Of a stretch of 8,013 nt of DNA, positions 1-6,844 are shown in pieces (positions within the stretch are counted from its first letter, which is position 1; each line of letters opens with the position of its first letter). The position numbers and the translations under genes are program-made. The stretch is from Chloroflexota bacterium (GTDB lineage Bacteria > Chloroflexota > Anaerolineae > B4-G1 > SLSP01): the NCBI GenBank assembly GCA_022707725.1, contig JAKJAB010000149.1, positions 1 through 8,013 on the forward strand. The letters are read 5' to 3'. Below the pieces are notes generated by a model that was not told the origin of the DNA, did no database searches, and saw nothing but the letters and a program-made list of their open reading frames with translations.

Positions 1-5
1 GATGG

Positions 6-33
6 TTGCACGCCGCGCAGGAATGTGTATACT
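6..33 (+). promoter_or_regulatory. possible sigma70-type promoter for the glycosyltransferase gene
   Basis: TATACT at 28-33 differs from the -10 consensus TATAAT at one base. Sixteen bases upstream, TTGCAC at 6-11 keeps only the TTG of the -35 consensus. A start near base 40 would put the inverted repeat at 45-80 in the 5' leader of the glycosyltransferase mRNA. The -35 match is poor and no extended -10 TG is correctly placed, so this is a weak call. Bases 1-163 otherwise contain no supportable gene. Confidence 0.22.
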
Positions 34-44
34 TAAATCAGTCA

Positions 45-80
45 AGCGTCAAACGTCAAAATAGCTTGGCGTTTGACGCT
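45..80 (+). terminator. 15-bp inverted repeat, possible terminator or leader hairpin
   Basis: Bases 45-59 pair with 66-80 around a 6-base loop. The outer 11 pairs (AGCGTCAAACG with CGTTTGACGCT) are perfect, then one G-U wobble, then three more pairs. The left arm lies inside a degenerate 7-bp tandem (GTCAAGC, GTCAAAC, GTCAAAA at 41-61). The downstream tract CTTTGTT is only weakly T-rich. It could terminate a gene lying left of the window, act as a leader structure, or simply be a repeat-derived palindrome. Confidence 0.4.
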
Positions 81-163
81 CTTTGTTGGGCAAACCTATG
101 CCCCGGTGGTGGTGCGGTCAGAGACCGGCCACAGCAAAAGATTGAATGACACGTGAGGTGTGT

Positions 164-1099
164 ATGAATCCACGATTTTCCGTTGTCGCGCCGGTTTACA
201 ACGAAGAACAACTTGTCGAGAAATTCTATCAGCGCGTCCGTGACGTGATGGAGGGCCTGGGCAAATCCTGGGAATTGGTGCTCATCAACGACGGCTGCCG
301 CGACAAGTCGCCGGAGCTGATGGACGCGATCCACGCGCAAGACCCGGAGCACGTCGTCATCCTCCACTTTGCGCGAAACTTCGGCCACCAGATTGCGATC
401 ACGGCCGGGATGGATCACGCGCGCGGTGACGCGGTAGTGGTGATCGACTCCGACTTGCAGGACCCGCCGGAGGTCATCCCCGATTTGATCGCCAAATGGC
501 GCGAGGGGTACGAAGTCGTCTACGCCGTGCGCGCCGAACGCGAGGGCGAGACGTGGTTCAAGCTCTTCACCGCGCGGCTGTTCTACCGCATCATCCAGGC
601 GCTCACGGACGTCGTCATCCCGATGGAGGCCGGGGACTTCCGTCTGCTGGACCGCAACGCGCTCGAAGCCCTCAAACGGATGCGCGAGCGCCACCGCTTT
701 GTGCGGGCAATGGTCTCGTGGATCGGCTTCCGGCAAATCGGCGTGCCGTACAAACGCCACGCGCGCACCGCCGGGGAGACGAAATACCCGTTCAGGAAGA
801 TGTTCCGCCTGGCTCTGGACGCGATCACCGGCTTTTCGGTCTTCCCGCTCAAGCTGACGCAGTGGTTCGGCATGGCCGCCGTGGGACTGGGTATCTTGCT
901 GGCCCTCATCCTGCTCGTCATCCGGCTGGGCGGCGCGGCGCCCCTGGCCGGACAAGGCCTTACCGCCAGCCTGGTGCTCTTTATGGGCGGCGTGCAGTTG
1001 CTCGGGATCGGCATTCTGGGCGAATACGTTGGCCGCATCTACGACGAAATCCGCGACCGTCCGCTCTACATCGTGCGAGAAATCAAAAGACGAGAATGA
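164..1099 (+). CDS. family 2 glycosyltransferase, GtrB/DPM1-like, membrane-anchored
   Basis: Predicted to move a sugar from a nucleotide-sugar donor onto a polyprenyl-phosphate carrier at the inner face of the membrane, as GtrB/ArnC/DPM1-type enzymes do; donor and acceptor cannot be read from sequence. The 311-residue product begins with a GT-A domain: VAPVYNEE near residues 8-15, INDGCRDKS in place of the common DDGSxD, and the metal/donor motif DSDLQDPPE at 95-103. A GDFRLLDR stretch and an RFVRAM..WIGF segment, both typical of this subgroup, follow. Two hydrophobic segments at about 231-256 and 264-290 end in GEYVGRIYDEIRDRP, the usual C-terminus of the group. I chose ATG 164 because GAGGTG lies at 155-160 just upstream and the protein then starts directly before the first beta strand; ATG 146 would add six residues. 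Its stop codon overlaps the first unit of a repeat block, and it does not look co-transcribed with the hydroxylase operon. Confidence 0.88.
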   Translation: MNPRFSVVAPVYNEEQLVEKFYQRVRDVMEGLGKSWELVLINDGCRDKSPELMDAIHAQDPEHVVILHFARNFGHQIAITAGMDHARGDAVVVIDSDLQDPPEVIPDLIAKWREGYEVVYAVRAEREGETWFKLFTARLFYRIIQALTDVVIPMEAGDFRLLDRNALEALKRMRERHRFVRAMVSWIGFRQIGVPYKRHARTAGETKYPFRKMFRLALDAITGFSVFPLKLTQWFGMAAVGLGILLALILLVIRLGGAAPLAGQGLTASLVLFMGGVQLLGIGILGEYVGRIYDEIRDRPLYIVREIKRRE

Positions 1100-1152
1100 G
1101 CGAATGGAGAATCAGCGAATGGAGAATGAGCGAATGGAGAATCAGCGAATGG
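1098..1152 (+). repeat. 15-bp tandem repeat, about 3.7 copies
   Basis: The unit (G/C)AGCGAATGGAGAAT occurs at 1098-1112, 1113-1127 and 1128-1142, with a partial copy at 1143-1152. First bases alternate G, C, G, C, so the array is also a 30-bp repeat. The first unit overlaps the glycosyltransferase TGA stop (1097-1099). The AATCAGCGAAT part of the unit is the reverse complement of ATTCGCTGATT in the next array. CAGCGAAT (1143-1150) can pair with ATTCGTTG (1162-1169), helped by GGC/GCC around an AAA loop at 1151-1159, giving a bulged hairpin. Confidence 0.85.
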
Positions 1153-1161
1153 CAAAGCCGA

Positions 1162-1273
1162 ATTCGTTGATTCGCTGATTCGCTGATTCGCTGATTCGTT
1201 GACTCGCTGACTCGCTGACTCGCTGATTCGCTGATTCGCTGATTCGCTGATTCGCTGATTCGTTGATTCTTTC
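1162..1273 (+). repeat. 8-bp tandem array, 13 units plus one degenerate unit
   Basis: Consensus ATTCGCTG. In order from 1162 the units are ATTCGTTG, three ATTCGCTG, ATTCGTTG, three ACTCGCTG, four ATTCGCTG and ATTCGTTG, ending at 1265, with a decayed ATTCTTTC at 1266-1273. Variant units are ordered rather than random: the ATTCGTTG form marks the start, middle and end of the array, and the three ACTCGCTG units are clustered. The array lies between the glycosyltransferase and the hydroxylase operon. Arrays of this size are common between genes in some Chloroflexota (recalled, not checked). The minus strand is open through the array only because 8-bp units give a 24-bp, stop-free coding period. 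Confidence 0.95.
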
Positions 1274-1299
1274 ATTCGCCATTCACCATTTACCATTTA
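1274..1299 (+). repeat. degenerate 7-bp tandem repeat upstream of the hydroxylase operon
   Basis: Units ATTCGCC, ATTCACC and ATTTACC followed by a partial ATTTAA step by single changes and continue the ATTC theme of the 8-bp array with a one-base-shorter period. The block ends seven bases before the ribosome binding site of the next gene. I see no convincing promoter here: TTGATT at 1263-1268 has no acceptable -10 partner. Confidence 0.7.
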
Positions 1300-1305
1300 A
1301 AACTC

Positions 1306-1310
1306 GAGGT
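1306..1310 (+). promoter_or_regulatory. ribosome binding site that decides the ATG 1316 start
   Basis: GAGGT at 1306-1310 lies five bases before ATG 1316. An in-frame TTG at 1310 overlaps the binding site itself, so it is unlikely to be the start. Confidence 0.7.
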
Positions 1311-1315
1311 TGCCT

Positions 1316-2764
1316 ATGGCTCTTTGGGACGTTTACTACACTGTAACGAATCTGGATGATGCCGTCCGGCTGCTGCGCGAGCATAAAGAGAAGGCGCGGA
1401 TTATGGCCGGCGGCACGGACCTGATTGTCGAAATGCAAAACAAGGCGCGCACGCCGGCCGCGCTCATCGACGTGACCCGCGTGGCCGGTTTGGACGAGAT
1501 TCGCCTGGGCCACGACGGCCTTATCCACATCGGGCCGATGGTGACGCACGCGCAGGCCGCTGCGTCGCCTTTGCTCCAGGAACAGGCGCTGCCCCTGGCG
1601 CAGGCCTGTTGGGGGGTGGGCGCGCCCGCGCTTCGCAATCGCGGCACCATCGTGGGGAACCTCGTCACCGCCTCTCCCGCCAACGATACGATCACGGCTT
1701 TGCAGGCGTTGCGGGCGCGGCTGCTCTTGCGCAGCGTTCGCGGCGACCGGACGATATCCATCGCTGATTATTATACCGGCGTCCGCCGCACAGTGATGGA
1801 GCCGGATGAGATGGTCGTCGATCTGTTGTTTGCCCCGTTGACCGCTAACCAGCGCGGGGTGTACCTTAAGCTGGGGCTGCGCCGCGTTCTGGCGATTGCC
1901 GTAACGAACGTCGCCATTGTGGTGAAGCTGGATGAACGTCAAAACGTCATCTGCGCGAGGATTGCTCTGGGCAGCGTCGCGCCGACGATCATCCGCGCGT
2001 CGGAAGCCGAGACCGCCCTGAAGGGCGCGCCGCTCGACGCCGGGCGCATCGCGGAAGCCGCCCGGCTGGCGGCGCAGGCCGCGCGGCCCATCGACGACGT
2101 GCGCGGCTCGGCGTGGTTCCGCACCGAAGAGGTGAGCGCGCTCGTCCAACGCGGCCTGGAAGCGATTCTCGCCGGCAATCCACGCCTGGGGCTGCCGGAA
2201 CCGGATGCTATGGTCAAACTGTGGGGCAAGGCCAAACGCTCACCCAAGCTGCGCGGCCCGATGATCGCCCATCACGCTGACGGCGACGAACCGATTCAGT
2301 GCGTCGTCAACGGCGAGAGCGTCTCGGTGCAGGGCGCGAACGGCAAGACGCTGCTGCGTATGCTGCGCGACGATCTGGGGCTGACCGGCGCAAAACCTGG
2401 CTGCGAGGAAGGTGAATGCGGCGCGTGCACCATCTGGCTCGATGGTATGGCGACGCTCTCCTGTCTCACGCCCGCCCCACGCGCGCACGGCGCGAGCATC
2501 ACCACGGTGGAAGGTCTGGGCAAAGACGGCGCGCCATCCGGGAACAGCGACCTGCATCCGGTGCAACAAGCCTTTATCGACGAGGACGCCGTCCAATGCG
2601 GCTACTGCACGCCGGGCTTTGTGATGAGCGCCGCCAAGCTGTTGGAGGAAATGCCGCATCCCACCCGCGAGCAAATCAAGACCGCGTTGAGCGGCAATCT
2701 CTGTCGCTGCACCGGCTATTACAAAATCATCCGCGCTGTGGAGAAAGCAGCCGAGAAACGATGA
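1316..2764 (+). CDS. molybdenum hydroxylase FAD-binding + [2Fe-2S] fusion subunit (xanthine dehydrogenase family)
   Basis: Electron-transfer subunit of a cytoplasmic molybdenum hydroxylase. Electrons from the Mo site pass through two [2Fe-2S] clusters to FAD and then to an acceptor such as NAD+. Residues 1 to about 285 are the FAD domain of medium (CutM/XdhB-like) subunits, with AGGTDL at 31-36 and RNRGTIVGN at 107-115 followed by ASPANDT. After a linker of about 35 residues, residues 322-482 are a complete CutS-like domain. All eight ligand cysteines are present: C363, C368, C371 and C383 for the plant-ferredoxin-type cluster, and C428, C431, C463 and C465 (CGYC and CRC) for the four-helix-bundle cluster. 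The order FAD then Fe-S is the reverse of eukaryotic xanthine dehydrogenase (Fe-S, FAD, Mo). The TGA overlaps the next gene's ATG (ATGA at 2761-2764), indicating translational coupling. Substrate cannot be read from this subunit. Confidence 0.93.
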   Translation: MALWDVYYTVTNLDDAVRLLREHKEKARIMAGGTDLIVEMQNKARTPAALIDVTRVAGLDEIRLGHDGLIHIGPMVTHAQAAASPLLQEQALPLAQACWGVGAPALRNRGTIVGNLVTASPANDTITALQALRARLLLRSVRGDRTISIADYYTGVRRTVMEPDEMVVDLLFAPLTANQRGVYLKLGLRRVLAIAVTNVAIVVKLDERQNVICARIALGSVAPTIIRASEAETALKGAPLDAGRIAEAARLAAQAARPIDDVRGSAWFRTEEVSALVQRGLEAILAGNPRLGLPEPDAMVKLWGKAKRSPKLRGPMIAHHADGDEPIQCVVNGESVSVQGANGKTLLRMLRDDLGLTGAKPGCEEGECGACTIWLDGMATLSCLTPAPRAHGASITTVEGLGKDGAPSGNSDLHPVQQAFIDEDAVQCGYCTPGFVMSAAKLLEEMPHPTREQIKTALSGNLCRCTGYYKIIRAVEKAAEKR

Positions 2765-4494
2765 AACGCAGCGTTCCCAGAAAAGGCACCGACCAAATCA
2801 CTCTCTATGCCCGCACCTATTACTCGCTGCTACGGACAACCGACGCGGTGCAAGTTCGCACGCTGGAGGAAACGCATATCGCAATGAAGTCTCTGCTGCA
2901 CACAGCGGCAGGAAAACAGAAACCAGATATGTCGGCCTTCATTTACGGCAGCCTGCGCTTGCCGCGCTGCATCCTCGATACCCGCCTGGTGCTGATGGGG
3001 CAGAGCCAGGAGGTCTTCCAGCGACGCGGCTATCCCGAAGTCGAATCCTGGCAGCACGTTGCGGCGAAAGCCCGGCGGCGGCCTATGTTCTTCGATGGAA
3101 AAGAAACCCTGGCGGCCTACATCGCCAGCATCTCCGACGTGGATGACATCGTGCCGACGCTGACGGCGTTCCAGATCGAGTGGAACAAGATGCACGACCT
3201 GATCGGCCTGCAAGCCGGCCTGGGACAGCGCCTACGCGAGTGGGCGATGACACAAAAAGACCCAGACGCGCCCGACGACACGGCCTTGATGGAAGAAACG
3301 CGCCAGGTACTGCAACTATCGCCGCGCGATTGGCGGCGACTCAGTCAGGTCTGGGAACACGATTTCCCGGAGCTTTTGTGTTGCATCGCAGATCACCGCA
3401 AGCGGATGGCGGTCAGCCTCCTTGCCGGTTCGCACATCGCCTACCGCCGCGCCACGCAGCAATGGTGGAATCGGGTCAACGAACACATTGATTTCGACCT
3501 CTCGGAACGGCCCACGTACTTCGTCTCCAGCAACACCCACAGCCTGGTCAACATGCTGACGGGGTTTGCCCTACGGCACGAAGACCGTGTGTTGAGCTAC
3601 CTGGAATCGGGCGCCAACTCGCGCCTGAGCACGGAGGCCGAGCGCATTCGCCGCCGCGAAGTGCCGAGCAACTGGGAGAATTTCCTGTACTACGTGATGA
3701 AGAACTACCTCGGCGCCAAAGAGGGCGCGGATTTGCGCGCCGAGCGCAAATCCTATGAAACGGCCCACGGTATGACGCGTGTCTCCAGCCAGCACACGTT
3801 CGATCTCGAAGTCCAGGTGATCGAGCTGGGACGGCTACAACCTGAAGACGTCGATCCGCGTCTGCAAGACCTGCCTCTAAAACAGTTGCGCGACAGCCGG
3901 GCCGTGATTCTCAATATCGACTACCCGCTCGGCTTCGCCGCCTATCACCTGCTTACGCGCCTGGCCGTCAACATCGGCGAGCTGCGGGGCGCTTACGTCA
4001 TCGGCAAAGCCGCCACCCTCAACGGGCGCATCGGCGACGTCCTCATCCCCAATACTATCTACGACGAGCACTCCCAAAACACGTACCTGTTCGGCAATGT
4101 CTTCACCGCCAGCGACGTTTCGCCCTACCTGGTCTACGGCGATGTGCTGGACAACCAGCGCGCGATTGCCGTGTGGGGCACATTCTTGCAGAACCGGGCC
4201 TATATGGAAGGCTTTCTCGACGCCGGATATACCGATGTCGAAATGGAAGGTGGCCCCTACCTCTCCGCACTGTATGAATTTACCCGCCCGCGCCGCTACC
4301 CTATCAACGAGATCGTCAACCTGTACCGCGTCCCCTTCGAAATCGGCATTTTGCACTACGCTTCGGATACGCCGATGAGTAAGGGCAAGAACTTGGGCGC
4401 GCAAAGCATGTCGTATTTTGGGATGGATCCCACGTATGCCAGCACCGTCGCCGTGCTGCGGCGGATTTTGCGGTTGGAGACGCAGGGAGCGTGA
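2761..4494 (+). CDS. uncharacterised 577-aa protein with nucleoside phosphorylase/AMP nucleosidase-like C-terminus
   Basis: I cannot name this family with confidence. It starts at the ATG of the ATGA overlap; the open frame runs further upstream only as a shadow of the preceding gene. Residues 1 to about 370 are largely helical in appearance, charged and without signal peptide or membrane segment (FDGKETLAAYI, WWNRVNEHIDFDLSE, NWENFLYYVMKN are recognisable stretches). From about 380 the chain looks like the PNP/UDP phosphorylase fold: IGKAATLNGRIGDVLIP around 414-430 then YDEH, a VEMEGGP motif at 493-499 like the ribose-binding VEME of MTA/SAH nucleosidase and PNP, and ASDTP with Asp at 536 where those enzymes have their catalytic SD. 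SDTPMSKGKNLG also recalls the SDKP..G..KLPG region of AMP nucleosidase, another large enzyme with an extra N-terminal domain. The gap between VEMEG and SD is longer than usual. Lying inside a hydroxylase operon, it may release or bind the purine base that is oxidised; that is inference. Confidence 0.72.
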   Translation: MKRSVPRKGTDQITLYARTYYSLLRTTDAVQVRTLEETHIAMKSLLHTAAGKQKPDMSAFIYGSLRLPRCILDTRLVLMGQSQEVFQRRGYPEVESWQHVAAKARRRPMFFDGKETLAAYIASISDVDDIVPTLTAFQIEWNKMHDLIGLQAGLGQRLREWAMTQKDPDAPDDTALMEETRQVLQLSPRDWRRLSQVWEHDFPELLCCIADHRKRMAVSLLAGSHIAYRRATQQWWNRVNEHIDFDLSERPTYFVSSNTHSLVNMLTGFALRHEDRVLSYLESGANSRLSTEAERIRRREVPSNWENFLYYVMKNYLGAKEGADLRAERKSYETAHGMTRVSSQHTFDLEVQVIELGRLQPEDVDPRLQDLPLKQLRDSRAVILNIDYPLGFAAYHLLTRLAVNIGELRGAYVIGKAATLNGRIGDVLIPNTIYDEHSQNTYLFGNVFTASDVSPYLVYGDVLDNQRAIAVWGTFLQNRAYMEGFLDAGYTDVEMEGGPYLSALYEFTRPRRYPINEIVNLYRVPFEIGILHYASDTPMSKGKNLGAQSMSYFGMDPTYASTVAVLRRILRLETQGA

Positions 4495-4535
4495 GAGTTG
4501 CCATGTACACATACGGCCTTCAGCCGGTTGAAAAA

Positions 4536-4541
4536 GGAAGG
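4536..4541 (+). promoter_or_regulatory. strong ribosome binding site of the Mo subunit gene
   Basis: GGAAGG at 4536-4541, inside an A-rich stretch, is six bases before ATG 4548. The gap from the previous stop (4494) is only 53 bases and holds no convincing promoter or terminator. A weak 4-bp hairpin, CGGC..GCCG, is present near 4514-4526. Confidence 0.7.
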
Positions 4542-4547
4542 TAAACT

Positions 4548-6844
4548 ATGAAATATAACATTGTCGGCCAATCCGTTCCACGCATCGACGCCCGCGCCAA
4601 AGTGACGGGCGACGCTCCGTATCCCGGTGATTTCGCAATGGACGGGATGCTGTATATGAAACTGTTGTTTGCCGGAAGACCCCACGCGCGCGTGCTGCGC
4701 GTCGATACGACGGCGGCGGAGGCGCTTCCCGGCGTCGTCGCCGTGTTCACGTCGCGGGACGTGCCGGTGAACGAGTACGGGTTGCAATATCCAGACCAGC
4801 CGGTATTGGTTGGGCCTGCCCCCCCTTCCGCCCCCCCCTTCGGGGGGGAGACAGCTATCTCTGGGGAGGAAACTATCTCCCCCCCTCTGGGGGGGATTAA
4901 GGGGGGGCGTGACGTCGTCCGTTTCATCGGCGACCGGGTCGCCATCGTCGTCGCGGAGACCGAAGAAATCGCCGCGCGCGCCGTGGAGCTGGTCTCTGTC
5001 GAATACGAAGACCTGCCCGTCATCTCCGACCCCCGCGACGCGCTGAAGCCGGACGCGCCGCGCCTGCACCCGCCCTATCCCGGCATCGACATCCACCCGG
5101 AGCTGGTCTTCGACGGCAACATCGTCTCGCGGCACCGCATCAACCGGGGCGACGTGGACGCGGCGTTGGAGCAGGCGGCGGTCGTCGTCGAAGCCGAGTA
5201 CGAGATCCCCGGGCAAGAACACGCCTATTTGCAGCCGGAGGCGGGCCTGGCCTACATAGACGAGGAAGGCCGCGTGACGGTGCTCGTCGCCGGGCAGTGG
5301 ACGCACGAAGACCAGGCTGAGATCGCGCACGCGCTGGCGTTGCCGCAGGAACGGGTGCGCGTAATCTACCCGGCGATTGGCGGCGCGTTCGGCGGGCGCG
5401 AGGATATGTCCGTGCAGATTGTGCTGGCGCTGGCGGCCTACCGGTTGCAGCGCCCCGTGAAAATCGTGTGGAGCCGTCACGAATCCATCATCGGGCACCA
5501 CAAGCGCCACCGCGTTTTTGCGCGCGCGCGTTGGGCTGCCGCGGCGGATGGGACGCTGCTTTCGGCGGAAACGGAGGTCATCGCTGACGCCGGCGCCTAC
5601 ATCTACACGACCAACAAAGTGATGGGCAATCTGTTGTTGGTCGCCAACGGACCGTACCGCATTCCCAACGTCAAAACCGAAGTGCTCGGCGTCTACACCA
5701 ACAACATCCCCGGCGGCGCTTTCCGTGGGTTCGGCGCGCCGCAGGGCAACTTCATCGCCGAATCGCAGATGAACAAGCTGGCCGAGGCGCTGCACATCGA
5801 CCCGGTGGAGCTGCGCCTGCGCAACCTCGTCCGTCCCGAAGAACCGATGCCCTGGGGCCTCCCGCTGACCGATGACGCGCGGGGGCTGGAGCAGGCGCTC
5901 GTGGCCGCAGCGGAGGCGGCCGGCTGGGAGCGGGTCGATGGCAGTTGGCGCGCCCCCGCGACTGAGGCCGGGCGCGGGGTAGGCATTGCGTTGGGGTTCA
6001 AAAATATCGGCTTCTCGTTTGGCTACCAGGATAACGCCTGGGCGGGCGTCGAACTGCGCGGCGAAACGGACGTTGAGGAGGCTATTGTGTACGCCGCCAG
6101 TTCCGACGTGGGCCAGGGGACGCGGACCGTCATCTGCCAGATGGCGGCAGAAGCGTTGGCGCTGCCCTTAGAAAAGGTGCGCCTGGAAGCGATGGACACG
6201 GCGATCACCGGCAGCGCGGGGTCGTGCTCGGCCTCGCGGATGACGTTTATGATTGGCAACGCGGTGCGCGGCGCGGCAGCCGGGGCGTTGGAGAAATGGC
6301 GCGCCGAGGAGCGCCCGGCCAAAGCAGAATACACCTATCTGGCGCCCAAAACCACGCAAATCGACCCGCAGACCGGTTCCGGCGATCCCAACTTCTCCTA
6401 TGGCTACGTTGCAGTTGCCGCCGAAGTGACGGTGGATCCGCTGACCGGCGAATGCGCGTATCCCAAAATCGTCTGCGCCAACGACGTGGGACAGGCGATC
6501 AACCCGCGCCTGCTGGAAGGGCAAATCGAGGGCGGCGTCATCCAGGCGCTCGGCTGGGCCACCACCGAGCACTTCATCGAACGCGACGGCCATCCTCTGA
6601 CCAGCACGCTCAGCACGTACCTGATCCCACGATTGAGGACATCCCGCAGCGACTCATCCCCATCATCATCGAGAACGCGGAACAGAACGGCCCGTGGGGC
6701 GCGCGCGGCATGGCCGAGATGCCTTTCATCCCCGTGGCTGCCGCCGTCCACCACGCGCTGCGCAACGCAACCGGCGTGTGGCACAACCGCTTCCCGTTCA
6801 CCGTGGAGCGCGTCCTCCGTGGACTGAAGGGGAGGAATGTATGA
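4548..6844 (+). CDS. molybdopterin-binding catalytic subunit, xanthine dehydrogenase family; frameshifted near 6628
   Basis: Catalytic subunit that hydroxylates an aromatic heterocycle or aldehyde at the Mo centre. The N-terminal a/b-hammerhead domain (about 1-150) is followed by the two Mo-cofactor domains, with GGAFGGRE at 278-285, AFRGFGAPQ at 391-399 and DVGQG at 520-524. The absence of the AYRCSFR loop argues against form I CO dehydrogenase. AFRGFG and GGRE fit the xanthine dehydrogenase branch, but the substrate is not proved. Frame 0 is good to Pro694 (6629), then reads 65 unrelated residues to a stop at 6827. The correct C-terminus continues in another frame from ACG 6629 (TIEDIP...) to TGA 6842-6844 and contains GARGMAEMPF. 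Its Glu (6716-6718, residue 724 after correction) matches the catalytic Glu of the family's GVGEP motif. One missing C in CCC 6626-6628 explains this; the restored length would be 765 residues. The gene also carries the in-frame C/G-run element at 4818-4908. Its end overlaps the HEPN gene by ATGA. Confidence 0.88.
4818..4908 (+). repeat. in-frame palindromic C/G-run element inside the Mo subunit gene
   Basis: A 91-bp element with 10-bp perfect terminal inverted repeats, GCCCCCCCTT at 4818-4827 and AAGGGGGGGC at 4899-4908. Inside are two hairpins with 3-base loops: C7-TTC-G7 at 4832-4848 (an eighth C lies at 4831) and C7-TCT-G7 at 4879-4895. Between them CTATCTC occurs twice (4855-4861, 4873-4879), and GGGGAGA near 4845-4851 can also pair with TCTCCCC at 4876-4882. 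It reads through without a stop and adds about 31-32 residues rich in Pro and Gly (PPSAPPFGGE..., ...SPPLGGIKGG). They fall between PDQPVLVG and DVVRFIGD, which would be nearly adjacent in ordinary relatives. Similar SPPLGGIKGG-type peptides appear in other bacterial proteins, as I recall, suggesting a dispersed element. No target duplication is obvious. Confidence 0.85.
6626..6629 (+). other. frameshift site in the Mo subunit gene
   Basis: The sequence ATCCCACG encodes I-P-R in the upstream frame, but the family needs I-P-T-I-E-D-I-P. Adding one C to the CCC run joins both frames into a continuous C-terminus. No X-XXY-YYZ slippery heptamer is present, so programmed frameshifting is not supported. 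A homopolymer sequencing error or a real loss-of-function deletion are the options. Confidence 0.85.

Noticed and set aside
1162..1273. CRISPR array
   Set aside because: Units are 8 bp with no spacers; this is a simple tandem array and no cas gene is present.
1066..1296. Minus-strand 76-residue frame with a repeating NQRISESA-like peptide
   Set aside because: The peptide repeat follows from the 8-bp DNA array (24 bp is eight codons). It overlaps the glycosyltransferase 3' end and has no recognisable domain.
1310..1315. TTG start for the FAD/Fe-S subunit
   Set aside because: TTG 1310 overlaps the GAGGT ribosome binding site. ATG 1316 has proper spacing and fits the usual N-terminus.
2416..2760. 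Upstream extension of the 577-residue gene in the same frame
   Set aside because: This part lies out of frame over the conserved [2Fe-2S] domain and has composition of a shadow. ATG 2761 at the ATGA overlap gives a sensible start.
3877..4512. 211-residue minus-strand open frame
   Set aside because: It is antisense to the C-terminal motif region of the 577-residue gene and shows no domain of its own.
4356..5795. 479-residue minus-strand open frame
   Set aside because: It is antisense to the Mo subunit and nucleosidase-like genes, which show clear family motifs. Its Arg/Asp/Val-rich composition is typical of antisense shadows in GC-rich genes.
6620..6640. Programmed ribosomal frameshift
   Set aside because: No slippery heptamer is present at the junction and I see no obvious downstream pseudoknot. 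A one-base deletion in CCC is simpler.
4548..6844. Form I carbon monoxide dehydrogenase large subunit (CoxL)
   Set aside because: The characteristic AYRCSFR active-site loop is absent. The equivalent region reads AFRGFGAPQ, as in the xanthine dehydrogenase branch.
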